DNA of 64,000 nt from Vibrio comitans (GCA_024346835.1 AP024866.1:1116001-1180000); one strand, 5' to 3'; positions 31,432-40,805 are shown, counted from the stretch's first letter. The notes: generated from the sequence alone by a model not told the origin. Translations and numbers: made by a program.

Positions 31432-32781
31432 GTGATTAAACGATTATTTGTAAGTCTATTGATGATGTGCAGCATGGGGGTATCCGTAGCCCATGCCTCA
31501 TTGGAATTGGTCATTACCGAAGGCGTCAACTCTGCGCGCCCAATTGGCATTGTTCCATTTAAATGGGACGGCCCTGGCAAACTGCCACACGATGTGTCGG
31601 CGGTGATAGCTTCCGATCTGCAGCGTAGCGGAAAGTTCAGTCCAGTGGCGACGAATCAAATGCCACAGACGCCTTACGAAGATAAAGACGTTAACTACTC
31701 AGCTTGGACATCAATGGGTGTTGATGCGCTACTGACCGGCACGATCACTGATGCAGGAGACGGCAAATACAAGGTTCAATACAAGCTGATTGATGTTGTA
31801 CGCGGAGCATTGACGGATGGTCAGGCTAAATCGCTGCAAGACGGCACCTTGGTATTGTCTAAAGATCATATCTTGTTTAATAAGCAAGCAACTGTTCCTG
31901 GTCCACGTTTACGCGAATACGCTCACCGTATCTCTGATTTAGTGTATGAGCAGTTGACAGGCGATCGCGGCGCATTTTTGACGCGCATTGCTTACGTTGT
32001 GGTAAATGACAAAGACAACTACCCATATCAGCTACGTATCGCAGACTACGACGGCTACAACGAGCGCTTAGTATTACGCTCTAAACAGCCTTTGATGTCT
32101 CCAGCATGGTCTCCAGATGGTAGAGAGCTTGCTTATGTCAGCTTCCAAAACGGCCAAGCTGAAATTTTCTTAATGAACATCTACACGGGTAAGCGAGAGA
32201 AACTAACCTCGTTCCCTCGTCACAATGGCGCACCTCGATTCTCTCCTGATGGCAAGTCTATCGCTTTGGTATTGTCAAAAACAGGCAGCCTTCAGGTGTA
32301 CACCATGGACTTGGAATCACGTAAGTTGAAACAGATAACTCGTGGTAGATCAAATAATACAGAACCATTTTGGCATCCTGATGGTCAATCTCTTATATTC
32401 ACCTCTGATAGAGGTGGTAAGCCTCAGATTTATCAAGTAAATTTAGGTAACGGTGCATCGAAGAGATTGACGTGGCAGGGTAGCCAAAATTTGGGTGGTC
32501 AGATTACTCCTGACGGACGTTTCATGATTATGGTGAATCAGTCTTCTTCAGGTTTCAATTTGGCAAAACAGGATTTGGAGACCGGAGCCGTTCAAGTGTT
32601 AACAAAAACACTACTAGACGAGTCTCCGAGCATAGCTCCAAATGGAGGAATGGTGATATACAGCTCAATGTATAATAAAAACAATGTGCTATCGATGGTT
32701 TCAATTGATGGACGGTTTAAAGCCAGACTACCAGCAACCAATGGGCGTGTAAGAGCACCCGCCTGGTCACCGTTTTTGTAA
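31432..32781 (+). CDS. tolB: TolB, periplasmic beta-propeller
   Basis: From the GTG at 31432 (AAGGAAAACCTG upstream) the 449-residue product begins [22 protein letters not shown], a signal peptide. A TolB N-terminal domain follows ([22 protein letters not shown]), then WD40-like propeller repeats with [39 protein letters not shown] and [11 protein letters not shown]. It binds Pal and TolA. An upstream ATG at 31408 overlaps tolA and would spoil the signal peptide. Confidence 0.96.
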   Translation: MIKRLFVSLLMMCSMGVSVAHASLELVITEGVNSARPIGIVPFKWDGPGKLPHDVSAVIASDLQRSGKFSPVATNQMPQTPYEDKDVNYSAWTSMGVDALLTGTITDAGDGKYKVQYKLIDVVRGALTDGQAKSLQDGTLVLSKDHILFNKQATVPGPRLREYAHRISDLVYEQLTGDRGAFLTRIAYVVVNDKDNYPYQLRIADYDGYNERLVLRSKQPLMSPAWSPDGRELAYVSFQNGQAEIFLMNIYTGKREKLTSFPRHNGAPRFSPDGKSIALVLSKTGSLQVYTMDLESRKLKQITRGRSNNTEPFWHPDGQSLIFTSDRGGKPQIYQVNLGNGASKRLTWQGSQNLGGQITPDGRFMIMVNQSSSGFNLAKQDLETGAVQVLTKTLLDESPSIAPNGGMVIYSSMYNKNNVLSMVSIDGRFKARLPATNGRVRAPAWSPFL

Positions 32782-32816
32782 CGACGTTACTTTTTATACA
32801 ATAAGGAAAACTTAAC

Positions 32817-33365
32817 ATGCAACTTAACAAGGTTTTTAAAGGGCTGCTAATCGCACTACCTGTTCTAGCTGTTACAGCTTGTAGTTCTACTGACGAAGCA
32901 ACTGACGCTTCTGATGCTCAAACTACTAACCAAGAAGCTCAAGCGAACGCAACTGAAACTACAGATACAACTGTTGTTTCTCCAATGACTGAAGAAGAGA
33001 AGCTAGCTGAAGAGCGTGAAATGGCTGAGAAAGCGCTACGTGAAAACACGACTCTTTACTTCCCATTCGATAACTCTACTATCAGCTCTGAGTACGAAGA
33101 GATGCTATCTGCACACGCTCTTTTCCTAAGCGAAAACCCAGACGTTAAAGTAACTATCGAAGGTCACGCTGATGAGCGCGGTACTCCTGAGTACAACATC
33201 GCACTAGGCGAGCGTCGTGCTAACGCAGTTTCTAATTACCTTCAAGCATCTGGCGTTCAAGCTGACCAACTTTCAATCGTAAGCTACGGTGAAGAGAAGC
33301 CTCTAGAGCTTGGTCAATCTGAAGAAGCGTACGCGAAAAACCGTCGTGCGGTTCTAGTTTACTAA
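32817..33365 (+). CDS. pal: Peptidoglycan-associated lipoprotein Pal
   Basis: A 182-residue lipoprotein with signal [24 protein letters not shown] (lipobox VTAC), an acidic linker, and an OmpA-like peptidoglycan-binding domain: [46 protein letters not shown], ending NRRAVLVY. Pal is in the outer membrane and binds peptidoglycan and TolB. It starts at 32817 after AAGGAAAACTTAAC. Confidence 0.97.
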   Translation: MQLNKVFKGLLIALPVLAVTACSSTDEATDASDAQTTNQEAQANATETTDTTVVSPMTEEEKLAEEREMAEKALRENTTLYFPFDNSTISSEYEEMLSAHALFLSENPDVKVTIEGHADERGTPEYNIALGERRANAVSNYLQASGVQADQLSIVSYGEEKPLELGQSEEAYAKNRRAVLVY

Positions 33366-33380
33366 TCTTAGGAAGTAAAC

Positions 33381-34163
33381 ATGATCAGTAACTACAAGCG
33401 AGCAGTTGCGCTTACGTTACTAGCAAGTGCGGCGAGTGTTTCATTCGCCGCACCGGCTCCCGTTTCTGATCTCAACTCTAGCAGTGCCTCGACCTCTAAG
33501 TCGTCGTCATCTAGCGCTAAAGAAACCGAGACAGAGCGCTTGGAGCGTCTGCTACGAAACAGCAACCGAGTACAAGCCAACTTACAGCAGCAAGTCGACG
33601 AGATGTCTCTTGATGTGAGTGAGTTACGTGGTGAATTAGAACGTAACAACCACGAAATGCGTCAGCTTATCGATAGACAACGAGAGCTGTTTATTGAGCT
33701 AGACAAAGTTCGTTCTGAACTAGCCAAAGTCAAACAAGCCCCAGCACAACCTGCCGAGTCAGCCCCAGCCGGTAAATACTCTTCAAATCAAGACGAGCAA
33801 CAAGCGTATCAAAGCGCCGTTGATTTGATCTTGAAGAATAAAGACTACGACGCAGCGACCGTTGCATTGGAGCAGTTTAAGAAAGATTTCCCTCAATCAG
33901 TGTATTCGCCTAATGCGAACTACTGGTTAGGACAGCTCTACTTTTCGAAGAAGAAAGACGTAGATTCAGCGAAAGCATTTGCTGCTGTCGTTGCGTATAA
34001 AGACTCAAACAAACGTGCTGATGCACTGGTTAAGTTAGGGGATATTGCTGCTAGAAATAACAGCACTAGCGCAGCGAAAAAATACTATCAGCAAGCGGTT
34101 GATGAGCACCCGAATACATCGTCAGCAAATTCAGCTAAGAAGAAGCTGTCTGACTTGAAATAA
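33381..34163 (+). CDS. cpoB: CpoB (YbgF), Tol-Pal coordinator protein
   Basis: A 260-residue protein with signal peptide (AVALTLLASAASVSFAAPAP), a Ser-rich linker and an N-terminal coiled coil (ETERLERLLRNSNRVQANLQQQVDEM...) for trimerisation. C-terminal TPR repeats follow (QAYQSAVDLILKNKDYDAATVALEQF, YSPNANYWLGQLYFSK, ADALVKLGDIAARN). It coordinates PBP1b-LpoB peptidoglycan synthesis with Tol in E. coli. It is the last gene of the tol-pal unit and is followed by a terminator. Confidence 0.95.
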   Translation: MISNYKRAVALTLLASAASVSFAAPAPVSDLNSSSASTSKSSSSSAKETETERLERLLRNSNRVQANLQQQVDEMSLDVSELRGELERNNHEMRQLIDRQRELFIELDKVRSELAKVKQAPAQPAESAPAGKYSSNQDEQQAYQSAVDLILKNKDYDAATVALEQFKKDFPQSVYSPNANYWLGQLYFSKKKDVDSAKAFAAVVAYKDSNKRADALVKLGDIAARNNSTSAAKKYYQQAVDEHPNTSSANSAKKKLSDLK

Positions 34164-34181
34164 CTACAATTAATAATCGTT

Positions 34182-34212
34182 AAGCTCAGCATTTATTTGC
34201 TGAGCTTTTTTG
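34182..34212 (+). terminator. Terminator of the tol-pal operon
   Basis: TAAGCTCAGCA-TTTAT-TTGCTGAGCTTTTTTGC, 18 bases after the cpoB stop: an 8-9 bp stem and six T. Confidence 0.92.
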
Positions 34213-34279
34213 CTTTTGGCAAGCACACTCAAAGCAGTGTACAATGCCCGAAGTTAAAGGAAGTTGCCCGAGCATTGCA

Positions 34280-35341
34280 ATGAGCCAAATATTAGAAACA
34301 GCACCAACAATTTACCCATTTCCTCCTAAGCCAGTACCTCTGAGCGAAGACCAGAAACAGGCTTACAAGGAGAGCATCAAAACCCTTCTTCAACAGAAAG
34401 ATGCGGTACTGATTGCCCATTACTACACCGATCCAGAAATCCAAGCACTTGCCGAAGAAACCGGCGGTTTTGTAGGCGACTCTCTAGAGATGGCCAAGTT
34501 TGGTAACCGTCACTCTGCAAAGACTCTGATCATTGCCGGTGTACGCTTTATGGGCGAATCAGCGAAAATCCTCACCCCTGAGAAAACCATCTTGATGCCA
34601 ACCCTAGAAGCAGAATGCTCTCTAGACTTAGGCTGCCCAGAAGAGGCATTTTCTAAGTTCTGTGATGAGCACCCTGATCATACTGTAGTGGTATACGCTA
34701 ACACCTCTGCCGCTGTTAAAGCGCGCGCTGATTGGGTGGTAACGTCAAGTATTGCTCTGGAGATCGTTGAGCATTTAGACGCAGAAGGTACGCCAATTAT
34801 CTGGGGTCCAGATCGTCACCTTGGTTCTTACATCGCTAACCAAACAGGCGCAGAGATGCTACTTTGGAACGGCGAGTGTGTAGTACACGATGAGTTCTCA
34901 GCAAAAGCATTGAGAGATATGAAGGCTGTCTATTCAGACGCCGCTATCCTAGTGCACCCTGAATCTCCGGCAAGTGTTGTCGAGTTGGCGGATGCGGTTG
35001 GTTCTACTAGCCAATTGATCAAAGCGGCGAAGGAGCTTCCTAACAAGCAACTGATCGTAGCAACAGACAAAGGCATCTTCTTTAAGATGCAACAGCTAGT
35101 ACCTGAAAAAGAGCTTATTGAAGCACCAACAGCAGGTGCAGGCGCAACGTGCCGTAGCTGTGCTCATTGTCCTTGGATGGCAATGAATGGTCTTAAAGCG
35201 ATTGAATCAGCATTGAAAGAGGGCGGAGCAGAGCACGAAATCTTCGTTGATGAAGCCGTGCGGGTGAAGTCACTTATCCCACTAAATCGCATGCTAGATT
35301 TCGCAGAGCAGTTAAACATTAAGGTCAAAGGCAACGCCTAA
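34280..35341 (+). CDS. nadA: Quinolinate synthase NadA
   Basis: A 353-residue [4Fe-4S] enzyme with [54 protein letters not shown], cysteine segments [10 protein letters not shown] and [13 protein letters not shown], and the [22 protein letters not shown] motif. It condenses iminoaspartate with DHAP to give quinolinate for NAD synthesis. The start used is ATG 34280 ([18 protein letters not shown]), the usual family N-terminus; an ATG at 34244 is also in frame. Confidence 0.96.
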   Translation: MSQILETAPTIYPFPPKPVPLSEDQKQAYKESIKTLLQQKDAVLIAHYYTDPEIQALAEETGGFVGDSLEMAKFGNRHSAKTLIIAGVRFMGESAKILTPEKTILMPTLEAECSLDLGCPEEAFSKFCDEHPDHTVVVYANTSAAVKARADWVVTSSIALEIVEHLDAEGTPIIWGPDRHLGSYIANQTGAEMLLWNGECVVHDEFSAKALRDMKAVYSDAAILVHPESPASVVELADAVGSTSQLIKAAKELPNKQLIVATDKGIFFKMQQLVPEKELIEAPTAGAGATCRSCAHCPWMAMNGLKAIESALKEGGAEHEIFVDEAVRVKSLIPLNRMLDFAEQLNIKVKGNA

Positions 35342-35362
35342 CTAAAATGTAGCACTAACAAT

Positions 35363-35395
35363 AAAAAAACCTCGGCAGATGCCGAGGTTTTGTTT
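35363..35395. terminator. Bidirectional terminator after nadA
   Basis: AAACCTCGGCA-GA-TGCCGAGGTTTT, with T-runs on both strands (TTTTGTTTT on plus, seven T on minus). It serves nadA and the convergent UPF0149 gene. Confidence 0.9.
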
Positions 35396-35428
35396 TATAT
35401 AGCTATGGTAATCAAGCGTAGTGGGTCT

Positions 35429-35465
35429 CGTCATCCTAGAAAGCGCAGCTTATCTAGGACCTTAG
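35429..35465. repeat. Copy of the dispersed GTCATCCT palindromic repeat
   Basis: CGTCATCCTAGA-AAGC-GCA-GCTT-ATCTAGGACCTTAG: hairpin with the same outer sequence (CGTCATCCT...AGGACCTTA) as the 632-1100 array. It lies downstream of the convergent nadA and UPF0149 genes. Confidence 0.75.
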
Positions 35466-35495
35466 CAACACCAACACTTGGCTATTAGCCTAACT

Positions 35496-36149
35496 CTACT
35501 GAGCTTCCGCCAACGCCGCACCACGCTGTGTTAAACCACACAACATTGCCGGCATGGCATTAAAGATCTCAGCAAACTGATCAAGGCCATTCATGCCTTC
35601 TTCAGAAAGCGTAGCCAGTGACGTCTCAGGATCATAAAGCATGCTAATTGACAGCAATACACCGCCTAATAGGGCGTTATCTTGGCTATCTTGAGGCATC
35701 AGCGTCTGCCAATCGTCTTGAGCCAACTGCCAGCCTTGTAGCAATCCTTCACAGAACTCTTTAGTCGCTTCTGTCACTATCTCTTTATCGCTAAGATCAC
35801 ACTCAACAGGCCACTGCCAGGTGCCTTCAAACAGCGCAGGGCGCGCCGCATTCCAAGCATTGATGACCGCTTCTAGATAAGACTCCAACTGCTCACCATC
35901 GGTGAAAGGAGCGCTTTCCTCGCCACCCCATAGGTAGGCAATCCATTCAGCAGGATCAAGAACATTAGGCGCAGCTGCCATAGCCGTGATAAATCCAAGG
36001 GTTTGATGATAAGGAAGAAGGCGATCTTCCAGCTCAGGCTGAGCAATAATTTGTGCTAAATCCAAAATGGCTATCCGTAAAAAAGGTTTTGCATAGTGTA
36101 GCAAGCCTTTAAATCCAACTGCACTGCTAAATTGCCCTAAATGCCTCAA
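35496..36149 (-). CDS. UPF0149 (YecA/YgfB) family protein
   Basis: Up to 217 residues, acidic and helical, with HQTLGFITAMAAAPNVLDPAEWIAYLWGGEE, the UPF0149 signature, and WQLAQDDWQTL and MLYDPETSL further on. It lacks the C-terminal SEC-C zinc motif of E. coli YecA. The function is unknown. The start is uncertain: relatives begin near ILDLAQIIAQPELEDRLL, so a non-ATG codon around 36065-36068 may be the true start, and the first ~28 residues given by the ATG at 36149 have no counterpart that I know. Confidence 0.8.
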   Translation of the reverse strand: MRHLGQFSSAVGFKGLLHYAKPFLRIAILDLAQIIAQPELEDRLLPYHQTLGFITAMAAAPNVLDPAEWIAYLWGGEESAPFTDGEQLESYLEAVINAWNAARPALFEGTWQWPVECDLSDKEIVTEATKEFCEGLLQGWQLAQDDWQTLMPQDSQDNALLGGVLLSISMLYDPETSLATLSEEGMNGLDQFAEIFNAMPAMLCGLTQRGAALAEAQ

Positions 36150-36281
36150 TTTTCATCGAACTACACAATAATTGTCCAAACAACCGCAAACCACCTAAAA
36201 AGCACTGATTTCTACTTGACCAACCGCCCACAAATCATTAAATTAGCGCCTCGTTGACTGACACAGTTAACAATCAAATTC

Positions 36282-36369
36282 GGTGAGTTGTCCGAGTGGC
36301 TGAAGGAGCACGCCTGGAAAGTGTGTAAGGGGCAACCCTTCGAGAGTTCGAATCTCTCACTCACCGCCA
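36282..36369 (+). tRNA. tRNA-Ser (anticodon GGA)
   Basis: An 88-nt cloverleaf with acceptor GGTGAGT/ACTCACC, D arm CCGAGTGGCTGAAGG, anticodon stem CACGC/GTGTG with loop CTGGAAA (anticodon GGA at 36316-36318), long variable arm AAGGGGCAACCCTT typical of tRNA-Ser, T arm GAGAGTTCGAATCTCTC, and encoded CCA (36367-36369). It is followed by a terminator and then by an integrase gene, so it is the likely attachment site of the first integrative element. Confidence 0.97.
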
Positions 36370-36379
36370 CATTCAAGAT

Positions 36380-36406
36380 CAAAGACGTCCATGGGCGTCT
36401 TTTTTC
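36380..36406 (+). terminator. Terminator of tRNA-Ser
   Basis: AAGACGTCCATGGGCGTCTTTTTTC: GACG..CGTC stem followed by six T, 11 bases after the tRNA. Confidence 0.85.
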
Positions 36407-36436
36407 GTTTCTAATCAATAACTTACCTTTCAGTAA

Positions 36437-36460
36437 TGTCTATCGATGTCTATAGTGTCT
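36437..36460. repeat. Direct TGTCTAT repeats upstream of int1
   Basis: TGTCTAT at 36437-36443 and 36447-36453, and TGTCT at 36456-36460, about 10 bases apart. A related pair, CGTCTAT at 37904-37910 and 37913-37919, follows int1. Helically phased short repeats beside an integrase may be arm-type recombinase sites. The rest of the 36370-36681 gap is A+T-rich and without genes. Confidence 0.45.
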
Positions 36461-36681
36461 CCGATTTGATGTATAGAAATTAGTATTGTTTAATGTATAT
36501 CGCCGGCAGCAATATACAAAACTGAGCAATATTGTTTAGGATTGAATCATTTTTAGGGAAGCATGTTTTGTTTTTTCTAAACCTAGAATCACCTAACATT
36601 CAATGTGTTACATTAATTTTTGTATATAGCTAGATCTATCTCTTTTTACTGTCCAACTCTATACAGTTTCGGAGGTCGAAA

Positions 36682-37890
36682 ATGGCAAAAGGTAAGCTAT
36701 CCTCAGCGCAAGTTCGCGCTTTAAAACCCCTTAAAAATAAAATTAGCCAACGTTTCAGTGATGGCGGTGGTCTCTATTTTCACGCAAAACAGCGTGGTCA
36801 ACACGCATGGGAATTTCGATACAGGAGACCCACAGGCGGTGATACCTATATTGTTCTTGGAACATATCCGTCTCTTTCGCTCTCTGATGCTCGGCAAAAC
36901 GCACTTGAGTACCGAGATTTATTGAAAGATGGGGTAGACCCTCAAGTAGAACGTCAAAGGATTGAATTAGAAAAGAAAGCGGCTCGATTGAACGTTTTGA
37001 AGTTGGTTTTTGAGTCTTGGTTTGAGAGCAAGGAAGGGCAATTGAAGCCTAAAACACTCCAGGATATTAGACGTAAGCTTGAAATTCATGTAATGCCGAA
37101 GTTGGGTAACATGCCTGTTGAGTCGGTAACAGCGCCGGTTGCAATCGGCGTGTTTAGGCCTCTTGCTGAAAAACGTAAGTTTGAAACTATCAAGAGGTGC
37201 ATTCAACTTCTAAAGGCAGTCATGAATCATGCAGTCAATCTCGGAATTATTTCGAGTCACAATTTACATGGGATTGGTGAAGTCTTCCAGAAGCCTAGAG
37301 TGAAGCATGTAGCTTCTTTGGAACCAAGTGAGCTTCCTGAGTTACTGAGGCTTGTCGCGCTTTCAACGATGAGACCTTCAACAAAGCTGATGTTTGAATG
37401 GCAGTTGCATACCATGGTTCGATCTGCCGAAGCTGCTACAGCTAAATGGAAAGACATTGACTTGGAAGCTCGTGTTTGGACTATCCCTAAATCAAGGATG
37501 AAAAACAATCGAGTTCATAAAGTACCACTTACAGACCAGGCTATCGAGATTCTGGAGCAGCAACGCATTTACAGCGATGGATGTGAGTTTATATTTCCGG
37601 CTATAAGTGATCGCATAACTCATGCGCATACCGAATCGATAAACAAAGCTTTTCATAGATTAGGACTTCAGAATCGAACAACCGCTCATGGTTTACGTTC
37701 TTTAGCAAGTACGACCCTTCATGAGCAAGGGTTTGATACACACGTTATCGAGGCTGCACTATCGCATTCAGACAAAAATAGAGTTCGAGAAGCTTACAAT
37801 CGATCCAGTTTTTTTAACGAAAGGGTGAGATTGATGTCTTGGTGGAGCATGCATATCTCTCGTTGTTCTGTTATCGATCTATCTAAATAA
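36682..37890 (+). CDS. Tyrosine recombinase / integrase 1 (P4-type)
   Basis: A 402-residue integrase with an N-terminal DUF4102-type arm-binding domain (KISQRFSDGGGLYFHAKQRGQHAWEFRYRRPTGG) and SAM-like domain. The catalytic domain shows Arg247 (MVRSAEAA), Lys in the beta-hairpin region, His336-x-x-Arg339 (TAHGLRSLAS), His362 (ALSHSDKN) and the nucleophile Tyr372 (AYNRS), so it looks intact. It lies 312 bp downstream of tRNA-Ser in the same direction, the usual layout of elements integrated into a tRNA 3' end. The GGAGGTCG upstream of the ATG supports the start. It is about 110 bp from int2, a related but distinct integrase. Confidence 0.93.
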   Translation: MAKGKLSSAQVRALKPLKNKISQRFSDGGGLYFHAKQRGQHAWEFRYRRPTGGDTYIVLGTYPSLSLSDARQNALEYRDLLKDGVDPQVERQRIELEKKAARLNVLKLVFESWFESKEGQLKPKTLQDIRRKLEIHVMPKLGNMPVESVTAPVAIGVFRPLAEKRKFETIKRCIQLLKAVMNHAVNLGIISSHNLHGIGEVFQKPRVKHVASLEPSELPELLRLVALSTMRPSTKLMFEWQLHTMVRSAEAATAKWKDIDLEARVWTIPKSRMKNNRVHKVPLTDQAIEILEQQRIYSDGCEFIFPAISDRITHAHTESINKAFHRLGLQNRTTAHGLRSLASTTLHEQGFDTHVIEAALSHSDKNRVREAYNRSSFFNERVRLMSWWSMHISRCSVIDLSK

Positions 37891-38002
37891 ATACAAATAT
37901 TTCCGTCTATAGCGTCTATGGGAAACTATTGCAGCAACAAGCCTTCCAATATGTTTGCCTATGAGTTTATCTTGGTCTCTCATTACTTATGAGAGGTTAG
38001 AG

Positions 38003-39256
38003 ATGGCGATTAACAAGCTCAGTACAACAAAAATTGCGAGATTAATTTCTGACTCCAAGTTCTTCGGAAAAGTGCAGAGGGTCAATGACGGAAATAAACT
38101 TTATATTTGTGCAGAAGCAAACGGAAACGCCCACTGGGAGTTTCGCTACAGGAAGCCTTTTAATGGGAAAGACACCTATATGCGTATCGGATCTTACCCG
38201 TTTGTTGGCATTGCCGATGCAAGAAAAGAGATTCAGCATTATCACCAAGCTTTGCACAATGGTATTGACCCATGGTTGGTCAAAAGTGGCGTTATAGAAT
38301 CCATAGAGTATGCAGGGAACGTCACGTTTAGTGATTATTGTAAACATTATTTTTCTGAAAACCCCAAGCGTTGGGCCAAAAACACCATAAAAGATAAAAC
38401 AGGCATAGTAGAAAACCATTTGGCAAAGATTATTGGTAGCTCTCCCTTAAAGTCTCTTACTTTAAATGTTATTTGGGATGCCCTTAACACCATAGAATCA
38501 GGCAATGTAAGAAACAAAGCTCTGGTGCTTATATGCACTATATTGAACTACGCATCTGTTAAAGGCGGCTTGGTGGATTCGATAGAAACCGATAAATTGA
38601 AGGAATACTTTAGAAAGCCAAAGTCTAAAAACTATCCTGCAATGAAGCCAGAAGAAGTGGGCGAATTGATCAATGGCTTTGTTCATTCGAATACGTCGAT
38701 ACTTGTATTTTTGTTGTTTCTTTGGCAATTACATTTGTTGTTACGTCCAGGTGAAGCAGCGAGTAGTGAGCATGAAAATATTAATCTTGCTGAGCGCAAG
38801 CTTGTTATTGCAAATCTCAAAAATGACTCTGAACACTGTATTCCCCTCACGGAAAGCGCAATTAGAATATTCACATTTGTTACCAAGTATTTTCCAGATG
38901 AAAAATATCTTTTTCCTGGAAACTCAAAAGCAGGTTGTATTGGGGCTGGAACAGTAGGTCATGCTATCCGAAATAACCTGAACCTCAAAGGCAAGATGAC
39001 AGCACACGGCACGCGAAGCATAGGCAGTACAAAGTTACACGAAGATTTGGTCCCTAGCCACGTTGTAGAGGCATGCCTCTCCCATATTGATAGCAATAGT
39101 GTGCGAGCAGCATACTATAGAGATAATTTTTATGGTCCACGCGTAAAAGTCATGGAAGAGTGGAGCGACTTTATTGACCTTCAATTGAAGACTGTTGTAT
39201 CGAACTCCAACGAGGATAGTCATCTAATTGAAGTCATCACTGCAATTATTTCGTAA
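38003..39256 (+). CDS. Tyrosine recombinase / integrase 2
   Basis: A 417-residue integrase related to int1, starting MAINKLSTTKIARLISDSKF at ATG 38003 (GAGAGG upstream). The arm-binding domain has NKLYICAEANGNAHWEFRYRKPFNGKDTYMRIGSYP. The catalytic set is Arg248 (LLRPGEAA), His335/Arg338 (TAHGTRSIGS), His361 (LSHIDSN) and Tyr371 or 372 (RAAYYRD). It appears intact. Its last ~260 coding bases plus ~60 bases beyond the stop recur, mutated, at 63547-63872, marking the two ends of an island. Target site not proven; the duplication suggests the right end lies at 63.5-63.9 kb. Confidence 0.92.
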   Translation: MAINKLSTTKIARLISDSKFFGKVQRVNDGNKLYICAEANGNAHWEFRYRKPFNGKDTYMRIGSYPFVGIADARKEIQHYHQALHNGIDPWLVKSGVIESIEYAGNVTFSDYCKHYFSENPKRWAKNTIKDKTGIVENHLAKIIGSSPLKSLTLNVIWDALNTIESGNVRNKALVLICTILNYASVKGGLVDSIETDKLKEYFRKPKSKNYPAMKPEEVGELINGFVHSNTSILVFLLFLWQLHLLLRPGEAASSEHENINLAERKLVIANLKNDSEHCIPLTESAIRIFTFVTKYFPDEKYLFPGNSKAGCIGAGTVGHAIRNNLNLKGKMTAHGTRSIGSTKLHEDLVPSHVVEACLSHIDSNSVRAAYYRDNFYGPRVKVMEEWSDFIDLQLKTVVSNSNEDSHLIEVITAIIS

Positions 39257-39319
39257 TGTGCGTCGGTAGTTTAAAACCTAGCTCTGTTAGTTTTCAGGCA
39301 AGGCGTGAATAGATTCCTA
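38993..39319 (+). repeat. Left copy of the int2-tail direct repeat
   Basis: This segment aligns collinearly with 63547-63872. Over 39040-39259 versus 63593-63812 I counted 24 mismatches in 220 bases. Similarity continues about 60 bases past the stop codon (CCTAGCTCT, then ...ATTCCT) and then ends. Confidence 0.9.
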
Positions 39320-39405
39320 TTGCCAATTTTTCTAATTGATATTGGACGAAAGAACGCATTATTTCGTTATCTTCCACTACCAATATATGAAGGACCGTGC
39401 TAGAG

Positions 39406-39492
39406 ATGGCGTTGACACTAGTTTATCTAGGTGCTGCTCTTTCGTTAGTTTGTGGTTTTGGATTTGCTAGCTGTCAGTCTCCAAAGGGATAA
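39406..39492 (+). CDS. Possible 28-residue membrane peptide
   Basis: Reads MALTLVYLGAALSLVCGFGF then ASCQSPKG: one hydrophobic helix with a short polar tail. AAGGA lies 11 bases upstream of the ATG. It is directly downstream of int2. No family is recognised; the small size means it could be chance. Confidence 0.35.
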   Translation: MALTLVYLGAALSLVCGFGFASCQSPKG

Positions 39493-39526
39493 AAATTAAG
39501 CATATGGTTGTGGAGATAAAAGGAAG

Positions 39527-39895
39527 CTAATGCGCCACTCTATTCACTGACATATTGATTAACTGTTCCGCTTGTGATGGTGAGAGCGGTGTGGAATAGA
39601 CATTCATGTGCTCAATACCGCACCCGTGCGCTGCATCTACCGCAGATTCGAGCACATCATCGTTTGCTGCGCTGAGAATAGCATAGCTAGCATTAGGCAC
39701 TGCCTTTGAGAGGTAATAGAGCATTTCAACGCCGTCACAAACGATTAAATCTGGAATGAAGCCTTGTAAAGTGATCTTTTTGAACGCATCGACATCTGAG
39801 TGTGCAACGCATACACGTGTCCCCTCATTAGCTTCAAGCATGCTACCAATGAGTGTTGATTGATGTAGGTCCTCTTCGATTAGTAATACGTCCAT
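39527..39895 (-). CDS. Stand-alone degenerate response-regulator receiver domain
   Basis: 122 residues with receiver features: acidic pocket IEEDL (residues 6-10), putative phospho-acceptor Asp54 in PDLIVCDGV, and Ser in YAILSAAND. The segment DDVLESAVDAAHGCGIEHMNVYSTPLSPSQAEQLI resembles receivers of EAL-type regulators. The normally invariant Lys before Pro is replaced (STPLS), so normal phospho-signalling is doubtful. No output domain. It may be a decoy or connector for the island kinases. Two genes of this size on the minus strand (with 40080-40427) sit beside the response regulator gene. Confidence 0.65.
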   Translation of the reverse strand: MDVLLIEEDLHQSTLIGSMLEANEGTRVCVAHSDVDAFKKITLQGFIPDLIVCDGVEMLYYLSKAVPNASYAILSAANDDVLESAVDAAHGCGIEHMNVYSTPLSPSQAEQLINMSVNRVAH

Positions 39896-40079
39896 GAAAG
39901 TTCCTCTCTATCATTTTCACTATGCTCTAATTGTTAATCAGAGGGCAGGGAATAGTAACTAGGACTATTACCAGACACACATAGAAAAATTACGAGTGGC
40001 TCATAAAGAGTCAGGGAAAGTAGTGTGACAGTTCGCGAAGTTATAGCTGGACAATACGCGTGCTATCAGGCGTGGCAAT

Positions 40080-40427
40080 TTAGACCACAGGATGACTTTG
40101 AGAAAGAATTCGATTGAGGTAGCGGGGCAGTTCCGTTTCGATGTTGCTGTACGCAATATAGCTAATCTGTTGGTTGATGCAGAAAGCTTGTTGAATAGAC
40201 TCTTCTGTGTAATGCCCGAGGACAAGCACATGGCTATATAGAAGGTGTAGGTTAGGCAATATGATTGGCTTGAAATGTTGGCTATCTACGATAAGCAGAT
40301 CGTAATCCCCTTCTCGATACTCGATGGGGGTAGAGAACTTCTCTATTTGACAGTCTAGCTCTAGCTCAATCGCCATTCTTTGAATAGCGGTTAGAAGCTC
40401 ACTGTGACCAATATGGCTTATTTTCAT
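40080..40427 (-). CDS. Hypothetical small protein, possibly receiver-like
   Basis: 115 residues, MKISHIGHSELLTAIQRMAIELELDC..., with a strand ending GDYDLLIVDSQHF, which looks like the phospho-acceptor strand of a receiver (Asp48). The N-terminal acidic pocket is missing and the C-terminal half is short. It belongs to no family I can name. Upstream (40487-40505) is a perfect TTTCTAG-N5-CTAGAAA inverted repeat. It is divergent from the response regulator at 40806. Confidence 0.55.
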   Translation of the reverse strand: MKISHIGHSELLTAIQRMAIELELDCQIEKFSTPIEYREGDYDLLIVDSQHFKPIILPNLHLLYSHVLVLGHYTEESIQQAFCINQQISYIAYSNIETELPRYLNRILSQSHPVV

Positions 40428-40486
40428 TTAGGGTGTGCCTCGAGCATATTAGAATTCAGATTATCTAATAGTATCGTTCTATTCAC

Positions 40487-40505
40487 TTTCTAGAAGTACT
40501 AGAAA
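40487..40505. promoter_or_regulatory. Island CTAG motif: TTTCTAG-N5-CTAGAAA
   Basis: Perfect 7-bp inverted repeat with a 5-base spacer (AAGTA) in the 378-bp divergent gap between the 115-residue gene and the response regulator. Related motifs occur at 45246, 46761, 50794, 58557-58586, 58745 and 63446. The gap holds no gene otherwise. Confidence 0.55.
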
Positions 40506-40805
40506 ATTTACCAGTATTCACTCTGTTGGTTGGATTGTATGTTGCGCTTTCTTGCTAAATTTGCGTTTTGACTTGCAAGTTAGATGAAGAAATACAATGA
40601 TTTAGAAAAAGGAACTAGACTGGTTAATGGCATCAACTAATTCAGTAATTGTTGAGATTTTAGTTGATGTTTAGGTGTATCGGGCTGATAGTGTTCTATA
40701 TTCTTTAATATCTTCGCGCAGAAGACGTTATCACTAGAGAACTTGCCTTATCCTGCATTAGAACAACACTGTTTAGGTTGTAGATGTAATTTTTGGAGTC
40801 ACGCT

